64,000 bases of DNA from the NCBI RefSeq assembly GCF_037975245.1, contig NC_092565.1, positions 5,030,499-5,094,498 of the forward strand, written 5' to 3'. Both the position numbers and the translations under genes were made by a program. This DNA comes from Apostichopus japonicus (Eukaryota > Echinodermata > Holothuroidea > Aspidochirotida > Stichopodidae). The notes under the pieces are model-generated. The model worked only from the letters and a program-made list of their open reading frames with translations. It had not been told where the DNA came from and ran no database searches. Shown here piece after piece: positions 24,901 through 35,420 of the stretch; position 1 is the stretch's first letter; each line of letters starts with the position of its first letter.

Positions 24901-27712
24901 TATATTCATTTAATAAATCTTTAAGCTATAACTAGAGTTTGAATTTGAATTCCTAACGGCATGACAGTCATCATCATTTTATTTATCTTCCACATGGTAA
25001 TAGAAATCTATATGATTGTGTCTGTATTTGTGTCTGTATAATGTGTGTATGTCTCGGTATTGTTGTATTATGACATATATTACTTTTGATTATTACAAAT
25101 AGTTATTTAGCATTGCTGCCCTCTATATATTGTTAATATCAGCTTGTATGTTTTGGGTGTACAGTTAGTGACTGCAAACTTCTATCAGAGATATTTACTT
25201 GACAACAACATGAGACAGAAAGCAGAATTAAATATCTTATTAAACATTTTTTGTAAGAAGATAAGTGACAATACTTCAGTTGTGTATGTGTGTGTTGGCT
25301 TGTATACCGAATACTTTAAAAGCAAGACAGCATTACTGCATTGGTCTTTTCACTTGCTATTCGTATTGCCTTAATATTGATTATATGATCCCTACTGCAT
25401 CAATTGATGAGTCCAACAGTGTACTGAAATGCTGCTTGGGTCCCCCTATACACAAAAGATGTCTCAAGTTTTATTTAATGATTAAAACTGGAAGGAGCAT
25501 GATTTGGGCAGCGCAGTTTTTGTAAATGATTTTGGTTATTTAGAGGGACTATATAGTGAGGTGAAAATTGTGAGATATGCTAAACAGAAGCTAATGCAAG
25601 TATTGCTAGATATGCCATTTGGGTCATTTTCTCAAACGAAACATTTGATGCTTTGACTTGGCAGGTTTACCTGTATGGTTGTTATTAAATGTTTGTAGCA
25701 ATCTTCAAGCTTAAGTGGTCCCATCACACACAATTTTTCCCTTTGTTTTGGTTGGCCATATCAGCAGTAAAATTCTGCCTTTCAGTCATCTTTGAACCAA
25801 TATTAAATGCTTCTGCTGACTTCACTTTATAGTCTCCTTAACAGACCTTCAGAGAAATCATCAGGTTTGACATTCACCGCCAAAACTCTGTCATGTAAAT
25901 TTTTACTTCCGGCATGCTGCCATTTTACCAATGTTGTTCAATGTAACACTGTTCTACCAACAGTAGAGAGTTCTTACGTTGCTACTTTAAAATGCTGTCA
26001 AAACATCAACATCACTGAAGGAGCAGAACCAGGGGGTTTAAGGACTGATGTTGGTTGGGGGCACAGAGAGGTGATGCCCTGAACTACAAAGTTTAGAATT
26101 CATAATAGTGTTTAATCACATTGTTACCATGGAGAGTGTGTACTGACAGCTTGCCCAAACTATAAAGGACACACAGCTTGACGACAGCTCCCTGTACTTA
26201 AAGAAGCCTCCATAACTTTACATATGTTGTTTTCATCTATTTTCTGAAACTGGGTCCACAAGCTTGTTTCTTCTTGTTATCTCACAGACAAAGCCATCAA
26301 GGCGATGAAGGATGCCTGCGCCAAACACGACTACGTCTTATTGGTCACGGCCGACCACGGGAACGCAGAAGTGATGAAAGAGCCAGATGGCAGTCCCATC
26401 ACAAAACATACAACAAAGAGGGGTAATTACAGTCATTTCAACAGTCGTACGGCGGTAGCGTAAACAGGCTATATATGTTTGGTGGGGTTGGGGAGAAAGT
26501 ATAGATGTGTTCTCTTTCATTGTTTTGCGCATACTGTAGGAAGCCTTAAAAAAATGTCCCGTTCATCATTTCCCTGTGCTCCTTGTATAGGTTTAACATA
26601 CATCCAGATAAATCAGGATGGTCCCCCTTTTTTTGCGACAAAAATACATATTGTCCCGTGGGCAAATTAAATCGTCTCAATTTTGTGAAATGTCTTTGTA
26701 AAGTTCAAAATGCCACTATTTTTTTTGCTATCATACGCAAACTAGAACAGCACACATGTAGCAGGTGTCACTATACATGACTGCATTGGAGGCATGTATC
26801 GTTTTCAACTCCCAAAACATAACTGACGGCCGTACGTGAGCCCCACAAGCTTGGCGAGAAAAGTTGCGTTACTTGGGATGCATAGCTGCAACAACTTCTA
26901 ACACAACTTTAACCAATGTTAGAGTGCAACTATTCTGCAATACAGTAACATTAGGCATCACGATGTTTAGACCGTACGACTAAACTATAAACTTGGTAAC
27001 AACGCTATGTCCCACTTTTCAACAAAGAAATATGATACTAACCCTATCTGTGTATTTACTACCGGGTCACATGTTTGTCGTTAAACTGTAGTCTTCCATA
27101 CCTAAGAAATGCTTGCCTTCTTTGGAGTCAATTCCTTTGGATGCCTAGGGGTGAATTGCTTGATTATAAAATGAGCCTCTTTCACCTGAAAATATGCACA
27201 AGGAAATGTCAATGTAAACGTCAGTACCGTTTGCAGCACGCTTAAGCCACGTGATACTTTGATTATTGGTAAAATATCCGATTCTGCACAATGAAATATG
27301 ACATGGAAGTATTCCTTCAATGTTATGTGACCCACTTTTGAATGTAGTTTGACATTCAAATTGATATGTTCCAGAAAAGGGATTGTTTGCCTCAACCAGG
27401 ACATTCTCAGCTGCGTGCCAGGTATGTAGTAACTATACATGCTCCAAATGCATGAAGGCTTCTGATAGAAATCACTTTTCTCTCATGTTATGTTTTAAGG
27501 TACCTACCAACCACTTGTCAGTTTGTCAATTAGCAAAGAGCTGACTGTTTTTTTTTCTTTCTTTCTTGGCAGTTCCTTTCTGTATGTTTGGTGGCAACAG
27601 GTCCTTCAAGAGTGTTTCCCACAATGCATCACTACAGGATGTTGCTCCGACAGTGTTGGACCTCATGGGCATTGAGAAACCTACGGATATGATCGGGGTC
27701 ACCCTCCTCTAG
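9972..27712 (+). CDS. 2,3-bisphosphoglycerate-independent phosphoglycerate mutase
   Basis: Interconverts 3-phosphoglycerate and 2-phosphoglycerate in glycolysis and gluconeogenesis, in the cytosol, using a phosphoserine intermediate and two metal ions (normally manganese). Eleven exons: 9972-10026, 11047-11216, 11716-11832, 12450-12582, 13536-13714, 15321-15524, 15936-16062, 16426-16574, 16745-16862, 26288-26422, 27573-27712. All junctions are GT-AG and in phase, giving 508 aa, the usual family length. Signature motifs: DGWG (Asp9), GNSEVGH with catalytic Ser60, SDGGVHSH (His121), DGRD (Arg151/Asp152), GRYYAMDRD (Arg183/Arg189), DFRADR (Arg260/Arg263), [10 protein letters not shown] (Lys332), PPDMVGHTG (Asp399/His403), TADHGNAE (Asp440/His441) and KHTT (His458). 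The protein is unrelated to the cofactor-dependent vertebrate enzyme. The start is the only ATG placing DGWG at the N-terminus. The untranslated exons and promoter are not resolved. Confidence 0.96.
11047..11216 (+). CDS. Mutase exon 2, catalytic serine exon
   Basis: Encodes residues 19-75, from [15 protein letters not shown] to [14 protein letters not shown]. Ser60 is the residue expected to be phosphorylated during catalysis and is also a metal contact. The acceptor is AAACAG/GTAATG and the donor ATCAG/GTTTGT. The exon enters in phase 1 and leaves in phase 0. Confidence 0.93.
11995..12264 (+). repeat. 53-bp direct repeat pair in mutase intron 3
   Basis: Copies begin at 11,995 and 12,212 (217 bp apart), each running from AACAAAAGTACAATGATAC to CACTGTGAGAAA with about one mismatch. 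This looks like a recent local duplication or a flanking direct repeat. The sequence between is AT-rich with no inverted ends seen. Confidence 0.75.
12595..12846. mobile_element. Possible hAT-like MITE in mutase intron 4
   Basis: The left end CAGCGGTCCGGTAATC and the right end TTTGAGGATCACCGTTCT resemble the CAG-GGTTCTCAAA type ends common in hAT MITEs. No 8-bp duplication could be confirmed, so the boundaries are approximate. Confidence 0.3.
12847..13535. other. Mutase intron 4, remainder
   Basis: AT-rich intron sequence. A short GTTATGGTTGAG-like tandem at about 13,175-13,235 is the only visible structure. Confidence 0.5.
13855..13990 (+). repeat. Possible tRNA-derived SINE fragment in mutase intron 5
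   Basis: TAGCATCTGGTAGAGGTTAA resembles a pol III A box and GGTTTCGATCTCTCC resembles a B box, spaced about 90 bp apart. That is longer than in tRNAs but seen in diverged SINEs. The clover-leaf was not verified, so this is a weak call. Confidence 0.25.
13991..15320. other. Mutase intron 5, remainder
   Basis: AT-rich intron with a poly-C run at about 15,042-15,052. No nested gene was seen. Confidence 0.5.
16970..17960 (+). repeat. Minisatellite with higher-order structure in mutase intron 9
   Basis: Almost 1 kb of repeats built from CATTGT, GACATTGTTATGTG and TTGTAATAGTTGCATTGTCA words, with a base unit of roughly 40 bp. A higher-order period is visible: the block beginning GTATGTGCCATTGTTATAG at 17,061 recurs at 17,257, exactly 196 bp later, with near identity. 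The 3' part (17,690-17,960) is more diverged. Open frames there are repeat artefacts. Confidence 0.9.
18413..18705. repeat. Diverged tandem duplication of about 155 bp in mutase intron 9
   Basis: Two adjacent units, starting near 18,413 and 18,567, share ordered blocks: GTTAAT-TTATC-GCATT, AACAG, CCAGTC-TTT-A-ATGTAGGTTGT, AATAA/CAACAA and GATCAATC-A-TGAGATG. They are clearly related but moderately diverged. No inverted ends or coding signal. Confidence 0.65.
18706..20773. other. Mutase intron 9, middle part
   Basis: AT-rich intron. It contains a poly-G run at about 19,521 and a C-rich stretch at 20,340-20,460. A segment at about 20,150-20,225 ending TATGCCTCTGATT may be another dispersed-repeat end. 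No gene was seen on either strand. Confidence 0.45.
20774..20975 (+). repeat. 39-bp minisatellite in mutase intron 9
   Basis: About five units of 39 bp containing CCCCCGAACCCTTATCCTCT and CGTTATCCCAAAA, with few mismatches. Because 39 is divisible by three, the array stays open on both strands ([13 protein letters not shown] repeated on plus). This is a repeat artefact and not a gene. Confidence 0.93.
20976..23379. other. Mutase intron 9, further part
   Basis: AT-rich intron. Short open frames between 21,840 and 23,380 have no domain or splice support, and one covers a CT/CCCT simple repeat at 23,225-23,300. Confidence 0.45.
23380..23665 (-). repeat. Dispersed SINE-like repeat in mutase intron 9
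   Basis: The segment ATGTGGGAGAAGCGGAAGGG through TGTCGGGTGGCTATC matches, block by block, 53,985-54,060 in the MMP21 gene, so it is interspersed. Further on, GGGATCATACCC near 23,572 and TTGACCACA near 23,620 resemble an inverted B box and A box of a tRNA-derived SINE in reverse orientation. The SINE assignment is tentative, while the shared block is clear. Confidence 0.45.
23666..26287. other. Mutase intron 9, last part
   Basis: AT-rich intron sequence. A small tandem duplication of GGTGGCAGCAGACAACGTAA lies at about 24,620-24,660, and a possible pol III A-box-like GTGTAGTGGATAAGCT lies near 24,510. No nested gene was recognised. Confidence 0.45.
26423..27572. other. Mutase intron 10
   Basis: Intron sequence of 1.15 kb ending in a strong polypyrimidine tract (27,547-27,568) before the last exon. 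The open frames in it show no domain. Confidence 0.6.
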
Positions 27713-30700
27713 ATAAAATAACATGATTTTTTAATTTTAGTGCAAATAATAACAACTTAAAAAGAAGGCAAATTCAACCATCATGTTTGTGTCTCATTTC
27801 ATAGAGATGCTCCTGAAGAAAGCTGCTAACCACTGCCCCCCCCCCCAAAAAAAAAACAGTTAAAATTTGAAAGGTATTAGTCTTCTTTGATATGTTACTT
27901 CTCACATTTTATTATGGTAAGAGTAAGCAGAATAGCTACCAAATTCATTGTTAGTAGATAAATATGGTCATCCTCGAAACTTGGTCCTCGATAGCAACCG
28001 CAGAAATAGAATCATAAGTAGCTTTATGATGTCACTTTCAGACTTGTTCAAGTCTAAGGTAATAAAGCAACATTTATAGTAAGATATCTCAAAAAATTGA
28101 TTAAAACATTTCTTAGCAATTTTTGAGGGAGGGAGGGGGGGGGGTTCATCATGCACTTCTCCATCACATAGATTGACCGATGGTTGTGTTTGCTCCTACT
28201 TCAATAATGAATATTTATATTTCTACATTTAATTCCTTTTGTGAGTGACAAAAGCTCTCATTTTAGGTTTACTTATGGGGCATTGTATGAATGTATGAAA
28301 CCAAGATTGAAGAATGTTGCAGTAAAATTTTTGATATGATGAACTGCCTTTGATGTACACCCAAAATGAAGAGGATTATTGGCTGCTAATTAAATGACAT
28401 TGGACCAGTTTTGTAGTCAAGGGGGTTTAGGAGCATAGCAGGGTGAGGGGGGTGGGGGTGGCATCTGGGTAGGGAAGTATTTACCCAGCAGTAATTTTCT
28501 TAATGTCATAATTATTCTTCTTTCTCTTATGTATTTCTGTGCGTGGAAATCCCTAAGGGACAACCAGTGATATGTATACACCTCTCACTCCCCTAGACCC
28601 CCAAGAGGACTCTCTGCCACCCCCAGCCAATATCAGTGTACCCCTGAATCAGAATTACCCTCCTGCTATAACCAGAAACTAGCCTTCTTTTTAAGTCTTT
28701 TTTTTTCGGCAGTAGACTTTGCTTATAATTCTAGTATAGCATTTTGTCGACTAAATTCTTTCATGCTGATGAGTTGCCTATAACCGTGGTTTCTTACAAG
28801 TTGTACAAAACCAACCGTTTTTCTTCATATTTTAATATTTGTAGTGCTTTATATGGGTGCTCAGTTGCTAGTCGGCATATATTTTCTCGATTATTTTTTT
28901 TGGGGGGGGGGGTGGTTGGGAAGGGGTATAGTGAGTGGGTATGGTATGGAAGAGATGGGGTTCAATTGAGGCATTTTAAAGAGAAGCATATGGAGGACCA
29001 GAAAAGCTTTTTAAATTGGCTGTACCGTGTGCTCAATCAACATGTCAGAAATGGTGTACCAAGTATTAAACTGAAAGGCATAACGGTCAACTACTTCAAG
29101 CTGTCATCCATACGGGCACGGTGGTAAAATTCTATTTTCCATTGGGTGCTTGATCTGGTTAAGAAAGAAACAATGCCAATAAACTTCATGTAATACTTTT
29201 AGACATCATAACATATTCATTTCCAAATATAGGATTTTTGCAAGGAGACTGCAGCAGTTTCTGTTGGTAACACCTAACTCTTCTAATGATCTACATTACA
29301 AGGTTCAGGTTAACTGGTGTCAAACTGAAGTGTTCGTTTGAAAGATATATGATATTAGTATGCCCACCCCACCCCCCTCCTCCCACCCCCGCACCCCTTG
29401 GTAACCATGCTGTTTGTAGTGATCATTTATGAAAAGTTGCTATGTACTTCAATTGTGAATACAACTTTGCAAATGCTTTCATTATATATTTATATTTAAC
29501 TGTTCTAAAATCTGAGACCTTTTTTTTTTTTTTTTTGGTGCAATTGATTTAAATGTGTGACATTATATTTAATATTTCCTTCATGCTCTAGTAATTTGGA
29601 CAGCTATGGACCTGTATTTTTGGACCTATATGTTTGGTGCTTTGTTGAAGTTACAATTTGTAATAAATTCAACCTCTAAAGTGAAGGGAAGAAACTCTAA
29701 AAGAGAAAGTCATTTCAAGAAACAGTCTCTGAAAATTTGATCGTAAGTTGAATATTACTTGTGATACTGCTTGTTATCCTGATTTTTTAATAGTTCTGGA
29801 ATTGTGAAATGTGAATGTTCTTAAAATAAATGACAATTAGGAAAAAACTGAATTTGTAATCCAAAAGAAGTTTGCCTCCACTATTTTTTTGCATAGTTTG
29901 TGGAAAAAGAAGCAAAGTTAACGTTGATAGTTGTATTTTTAATTTGCTTGGTATGTAACACAAAGAATTATTACATCTGAAGTGAAGATATTCTTCATGT
30001 TTTTGTCTTTTTTTTGCCTTCTTTCGCTTTAGCACAAATACATTGATATAAATGTAGTTTACACATGACTGAATTTATATTGTAGATACAAATCTATTCG
30101 ACCGGTCATGGACACAAAAATAGTTTTGCAGGCCACTATGAATTTTGTTCCTACCCAATCCGTGGACCAGAACACTTAATTTAAGGCTTTAGCTAATACT
30201 CTAGTTACAAAATGCGAACTATTACATTTTATGGGTAATGAGAGATCAGAGAGTGTAAAAATGTCCTTTTCCAAATGTTACGTTGGAAGAATGCTAGCTA
30301 TAACAAACTTTCCTTTTTTTATTTTATTGCATGCCTATCTTACAACCGCAACAGGGATTTGGTCGATATGTATTGAATATAGTCTATATCTATATTATGT
30401 AAATGGTGATCTTAAGACCAGCTCAACCATTCATTGCAATTTAGTCATCAATATAACACAATGAACGGCTCTTGTGAAGGAATTGTGATTTTGACATCTT
30501 GTAAACCATTAAACAAACACTGCTGGCAGTCCAGTTTTATAATTTCTGTACCACTTTAATTTTTCAACAGATTCGTTAACTAAAGTGGCTGGATGATTAA
30601 GTCTAATACATAGACCATCAGAACAGATACTGCAATGTAACACAAGCTCAATGAGAAAGCATAAGAACTTTATTGCCTCAAAATGACATGTTTACAATAC

Positions 30701-31830
30701 ATTATAAATAATTGTCAAGGACAAGTGGTGTTAAATGTCATTCAGTAGTGCACTGTTTATTTAAAAAAAAGTTAATGAAATTAAAAGAGCATATTTTGAT
30801 TGATTTATTAAAACAATGGAATAACTTTAACATTTAGGCCTGCATTATGGAGCAGATGATGTTTTCATCAATTTAGCCTTAAAGGAGCATTTCAAAGATT
30901 TACCAAAGTTTAGAGGTTAATATCTCCAAACTAGTTATAGAACCATTCCTAGCAAATAAATTTTCAGACTCAAATTCTGCTGAAAGTCATCTTTTAATAC
31001 TTTCCCACAATACCTTTCCCACACCAGACAAATTTCCCAAAATACACTTGTCAGCCCCTAAACTTAGCTGCTATGCAGTATCCTTTGACATCCCAACATA
31101 TACCCATTTGTTTCAATGCTGTAGAAAAAGGAAGTCACTTTTACAAGTTCAATATCTACTGAACACCAAAGCGTTCTACTACTACCTCTAACTTCAAAAC
31201 CGAGAAATAAGGAATGCCAAACAGGCCAATAATCGCCTCTCCCCATTTCTGGTTTTCTTAATAATGTTATAAAGATTAACTAAACATGCTTAACATGGTA
31301 ATTACATTTATTTTCTACTATAGTAATATATACATCTATACAGTATTCACAATATTTCATCTTCTACTAAAAAAGATTCAAACTAGGTTGAGATTCATCC
31401 ATTTAGAAAACATTCCGTTACATGGCAAAATTCCTTTAGGTACATAGGCTTATTAAAGCTGGGTCAATTTTTGGACATATGCTAACAGAAAACCGAGTTC
31501 ACAACATGATTTTTCTTTGTTTAAACCCTTTAGGAAATTTCACATGATTATTAATACATGATGAAGACAAATTCATATTTATGTAAATGGTACTTTATAC
31601 CACAGTGACACAGTCCATGCAGGATCAAAATGCAACCAAAGAGATTTGAAACTTCAAACGTGTGACGTCAACAACACATTTCCAGTGCTTTACCATAGAA
31701 TGAATTACGGTGCCCAAACCAAAAGTTTGATCAACCATTATCGATGGATACATATTTATATATTATTATTCTGCTCGGTGGTACAACTAAGAGGAAGAAA
31801 TGTTCTCTTTTTACATGACTATGTACTTGA
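27713..31830. other. Convergent intergenic region, mutase to haspin
   Basis: Contains the 3' ends of two genes. A canonical AATAAA lies at 28,061-28,066, about 350 bp after the mutase stop, and a minus-strand AATAAA lies at 30,669-30,674 downstream of haspin. Either could be a polyadenylation signal, and true ends are unknown. Poly-C/G runs occur at about 27,836, 28,130 and 28,902, and a poly-T run at 29,520-29,537. No further gene was recognised, and the open frame at 28,744-29,127 is not convincing. Confidence 0.5.
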
Positions 31831-34800
31831 CTATGCCTCCTCAAGTAACTGCAGAAGTTCGCTCTCCCTGAGTACCTCCTCGGCGGAGGTGTAGCCCAGT
31901 AGGTGCCTGCCAAAGGTCTTCAGTTCCCTCATCGATTCCTTGCTTGGTGCGCTCCTGTAGGTCTTGTTTCTGATCATCTTTTCCAGCAGGTAATGTAACC
32001 AGAGGACGTTACTGTGAGGATTGAAAGATTCCCAGTCGTTCCTGAAACAAAAATATAGCAACAAATGAAAATCACAATATTTAACAACTCAAAATGTATC
32101 AACTTCAAATATACATAACTCAAAAACCTGCAAGCAATTTTTAATAATTGGTAAGATCATTTCCCTCTCTTGCAGGTTTTAAAAAAAGTCCATCTGTTCT
32201 ATTATTTTATTTTAAATCAATGGCAAAATTGATTAAAGAAAAAAGAGGAAAAACTTACTTGTTTTCTTTCTTCATCTTACGATAGATGTCAAACTGGTAG
32301 TCCCCTTTTCCGATGAAGAGCGTTTCATCGTTAGCCACGTCGCAGAAGACGGTACAACCATCTGCGTGAAAAGATGAATATAAGAAAATGAAATAAAAAA
32401 TGTGACTTTAGATGCATGAGAGAGCACAATATGGATCTTGTGAACCACAGGGAAATTCTGTACCCGATACCTTGGGCCACAACACTTAAAGATGTACATA
32501 CTCCTATGAAATAGGAATATAAAATTATCTGTTCAACAGAAGGTTATGCATATGCATAGTTCAATTGTCCATATGTTATGCTACAATACTCTATCACAAC
32601 TAGGGCCTCAGCCTCTATAACCCCAAAAAAAAAACTCCAATGTGGGCGATAGGCTAACTCTCTATTTCATGTATTTTTCTTGTCATAAAGGTTTCTGCAG
32701 GCTGCTTTCATAGGATTTTCTCAACCTTCCCGTAGGCCACAAGAATTTGCCCATCGGCCGTGAGGCCTGCCGCACATTGCCCACCTGTGCGTCGATATAC
32801 TGGGCACACCAACCTTCCCATTTTGTACCCGTCGTATAGTTTGACCATTTTGTCACATGATTTGCGAAGGCTTGCTAAAACATGAAATTGAAAACTTTGA
32901 ATTTTTATGCTTTGAGAAGGAAAAGATCTTTCCCTACCTTTAGATAACCTGGACAAAGTGAAGTCAATGATGCTGGCCTCCACCCTGAACGAGCTAACGT
33001 CAAATACATCTCCTTCGACTTTAAACGACACTTTGGAGCGTTTCGATTTACGCACGAGTACGTTCCCCCAGTGCAGGTCTCGATGTTCGAAGCAGTATTG
33101 ACATTCTGCGGATGCGAGGGCGCCGGCCACTTGTCTCAGTATACTGACCGCTTCTCTGATGTTGGCAAACTGTTGGAGAAAGAAACAAAAATCAGTTCCA
33201 GAAAGAAGATGCCAAATTACTAGATCAACCATTTTGAAAAAAAAATAAGAAGCTTGGCAGTTATCACCTCAGTCACAAATAGCAGACAAACATTCAATTG
33301 TCTTTATTTTTCCTTTGTTCTTTTTTAACATGGTTTGTTTATTTTTTGGTTCAGGTGCCTAAATAGGTCTCACTTGACCATCTCCAGTCATCATGTCTAC
33401 ATATTGTTGTGTGATATTGTGGGGCAGCCTCACAGATTGTAGTATTTCAAAATAAAGAAAATGACAGTTTTTTTCTAAAAAGTCTCTACATGAACATCAA
33501 AGAGTATTGACAAGAAATGAATAAAACCTCAACATTTTACTTCTCTGCTCATAAAGACAAATGGATAAGTTATGTAAATATTCGCCTTCACCTCAAAATC
33601 CTCCAGGTCCGTACCACCGTTTGCAAACTCAAAGAGGATGAACAGCTGATTCTCATCAAACAAATCTGCAAAATTGAAAAGGTGACAAAAGAACAAGCAA
33701 TGAAGAAATTAACTCAAATAGTGGGTTCCTTACAATTATTGCTTAAAATGCCCAATTGACATATCACTTTGAGGTGGGGTTGGGTTGAAAGAGGGTATTC
33801 AGAGCATGAAGTGGGGTTCAGGGGATCATTCTCATCTGGTCTACCATTGTCTTTAATAAAGTATAGTATTGTGTCATCCTCATCTGGTCTACCATTGTCT
33901 TTAAGAGTTTAGAGTATTGTGTCATCTTCATCTGGTCTACCATTGTCTTTAAGAGTTTAGAATATTGTGTCATCCTCATCTGGTCTACCATTGTCTTTCA
34001 TAGAATAGAGTATTGTGTTATCCTTACCTGGTCTATCATTTTCTGAACCTTTCTTTTCATGATATGCATCCCACTGTTGGAGCAGAAACTCTGGATATTT
34101 TCCTTGGATACAGGCTACTCTATTGACTTGTATAAAGTTTGTGGTCTGATTCACACAGTTCGTATGCATGGAGCTGAGTTCTCTGTCGGTTAAAAGATCC
34201 GAGAGATTCCTGTATTTACTGATAGGCCACTCATACATGCGTTTGAACAGGTTGTCGCAACTTGCCTGTTAGTGCCATCAAAATGTTATGCAAATGAAAC
34301 GCTTATTTCCTTTTCAAATGTGCCTAAACAAAGCCCTCGGACAAAAACCTTTTAATCGTAAGAATCTTAGGCTTCTCTGGGAATAAATCCTAATTTGTAT
34401 ATTAAAAATAGATTCTACATTAGATCTGCCATCATGACTCTTCTAGATAGACTCATAAACTTGCCGGCAGTATTAAAAGGAGTTTGTTTGTAACATATCT
34501 TTGATATTGTTATGTGGCTTCTTTATTGTGCTGCATAAAATTCAAATGAGGATCTTTAAATTATGCAAATTTGATACTGGGCAATCCAGTTTTAATTAAA
34601 AAGAAGCTAATGTTATACAAAAGAATGACATGAAATATAAATTAAAGAAAGAAATTACTCAAAAGAAAAGCAGGAAAAGAAAAAGAAGATGAAAGAAGGA
34701 GACAAAGGCAAAGAAATAATAAAATGATGAAATAATAAATGAAGAAGAGTTTACTTTGAGATCACAATCTCCGGAAGAATCTCTTCAAATGTCTTCTGTG

Positions 34801-35420
34801 GTTCCCCGTTGACTTGGAAGTCCCCTTCCACTGGTATAATCTGATAACAATAGAACAAAGTACCCAATTCTGAATGTTGCTGAAAGGCCACACAGCCACT
34901 TAATATGCAAAAACTTGAATAAATTTAGGCAATGCAAAGAATGATCAAGACAAACTGGTTAACACTCCCAGCATATTATTGCACAATAAATATTATCGAC
35001 TGTACTGTACAAAGGATGACTTAAGTCAAGAAAAGGTTTTAGGGTCCTTGATGGGGGACTTGAGTGTCCCTCCTGATCCTTTCTTCTACTAAACTAAACT
35101 AAATCCATGGCCTGCTGGTCGCACTTATTATCCCATTCTCTCCTACAGTGGAATGACTTACAAAACCAGATATTTGTGAGCTAGACGGGTAATCCACTGA
35201 ACTACTTTACCTTCAAAGCAATAGATTCTCTCTTTTCATTGGTCGTGAGGAAAACCTCTCCGTAGGCGCCCTCGCCAACCTTGACGCATTTCGACATCTC
35301 TCGCTCCGACAAGATCTCGCTAAATGGCAGCGGTTCTGTCTGCTGGCAATGACCGAGAACTTTACTTCTTGCGGTAATTACATGACCGCTCTTCCTGTCC
35401 CTTGAGGGTGTAAGAGAATC
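31831..35420 (-). CDS. HASPIN: Haspin kinase-domain exons (exons 4-10)
   Basis: Key residues by predicted numbering: glycine loop GEGAYGEV at 544-551, catalytic lysine 565 (ALK at the end of exon 4), helix-C glutamate 589 in TFEEILPEI, hinge near LFILFEFANGG, catalytic loop EHRDLHWGNVLV with Asp701 and Asn706, and metal-binding Asp739. The last lies in IIDFT, replacing the DFG of ordinary kinases; human haspin has DYT. The Asp701-Asp739 spacing of 38 equals that in the human protein. The C-lobe contains DGDYQFDIY-like GKGDYQFDIYRKMKKEN and NVLWLHYLLEKM. All catalytic positions are intact, so an active kinase is expected. Confidence 0.93.

Noticed and set aside
9972..27712. Bacterial contamination or recent horizontal transfer as the source of the mutase gene
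   Set aside because: Ten phase-consistent GT-AG introns, AT-rich flanks and animal-type repeats in the introns argue against contamination. Ancient transfer cannot be excluded without a tree.
34028..34265. A longer haspin exon 6 using an acceptor at 34,266
   Set aside because: It is open and starts near an AACAG, but its phase does not fit the preceding exon (which ends in phase 2) and it adds residues absent from other haspins. The acceptor at 34,183 gives ISKELSS, matching the family.
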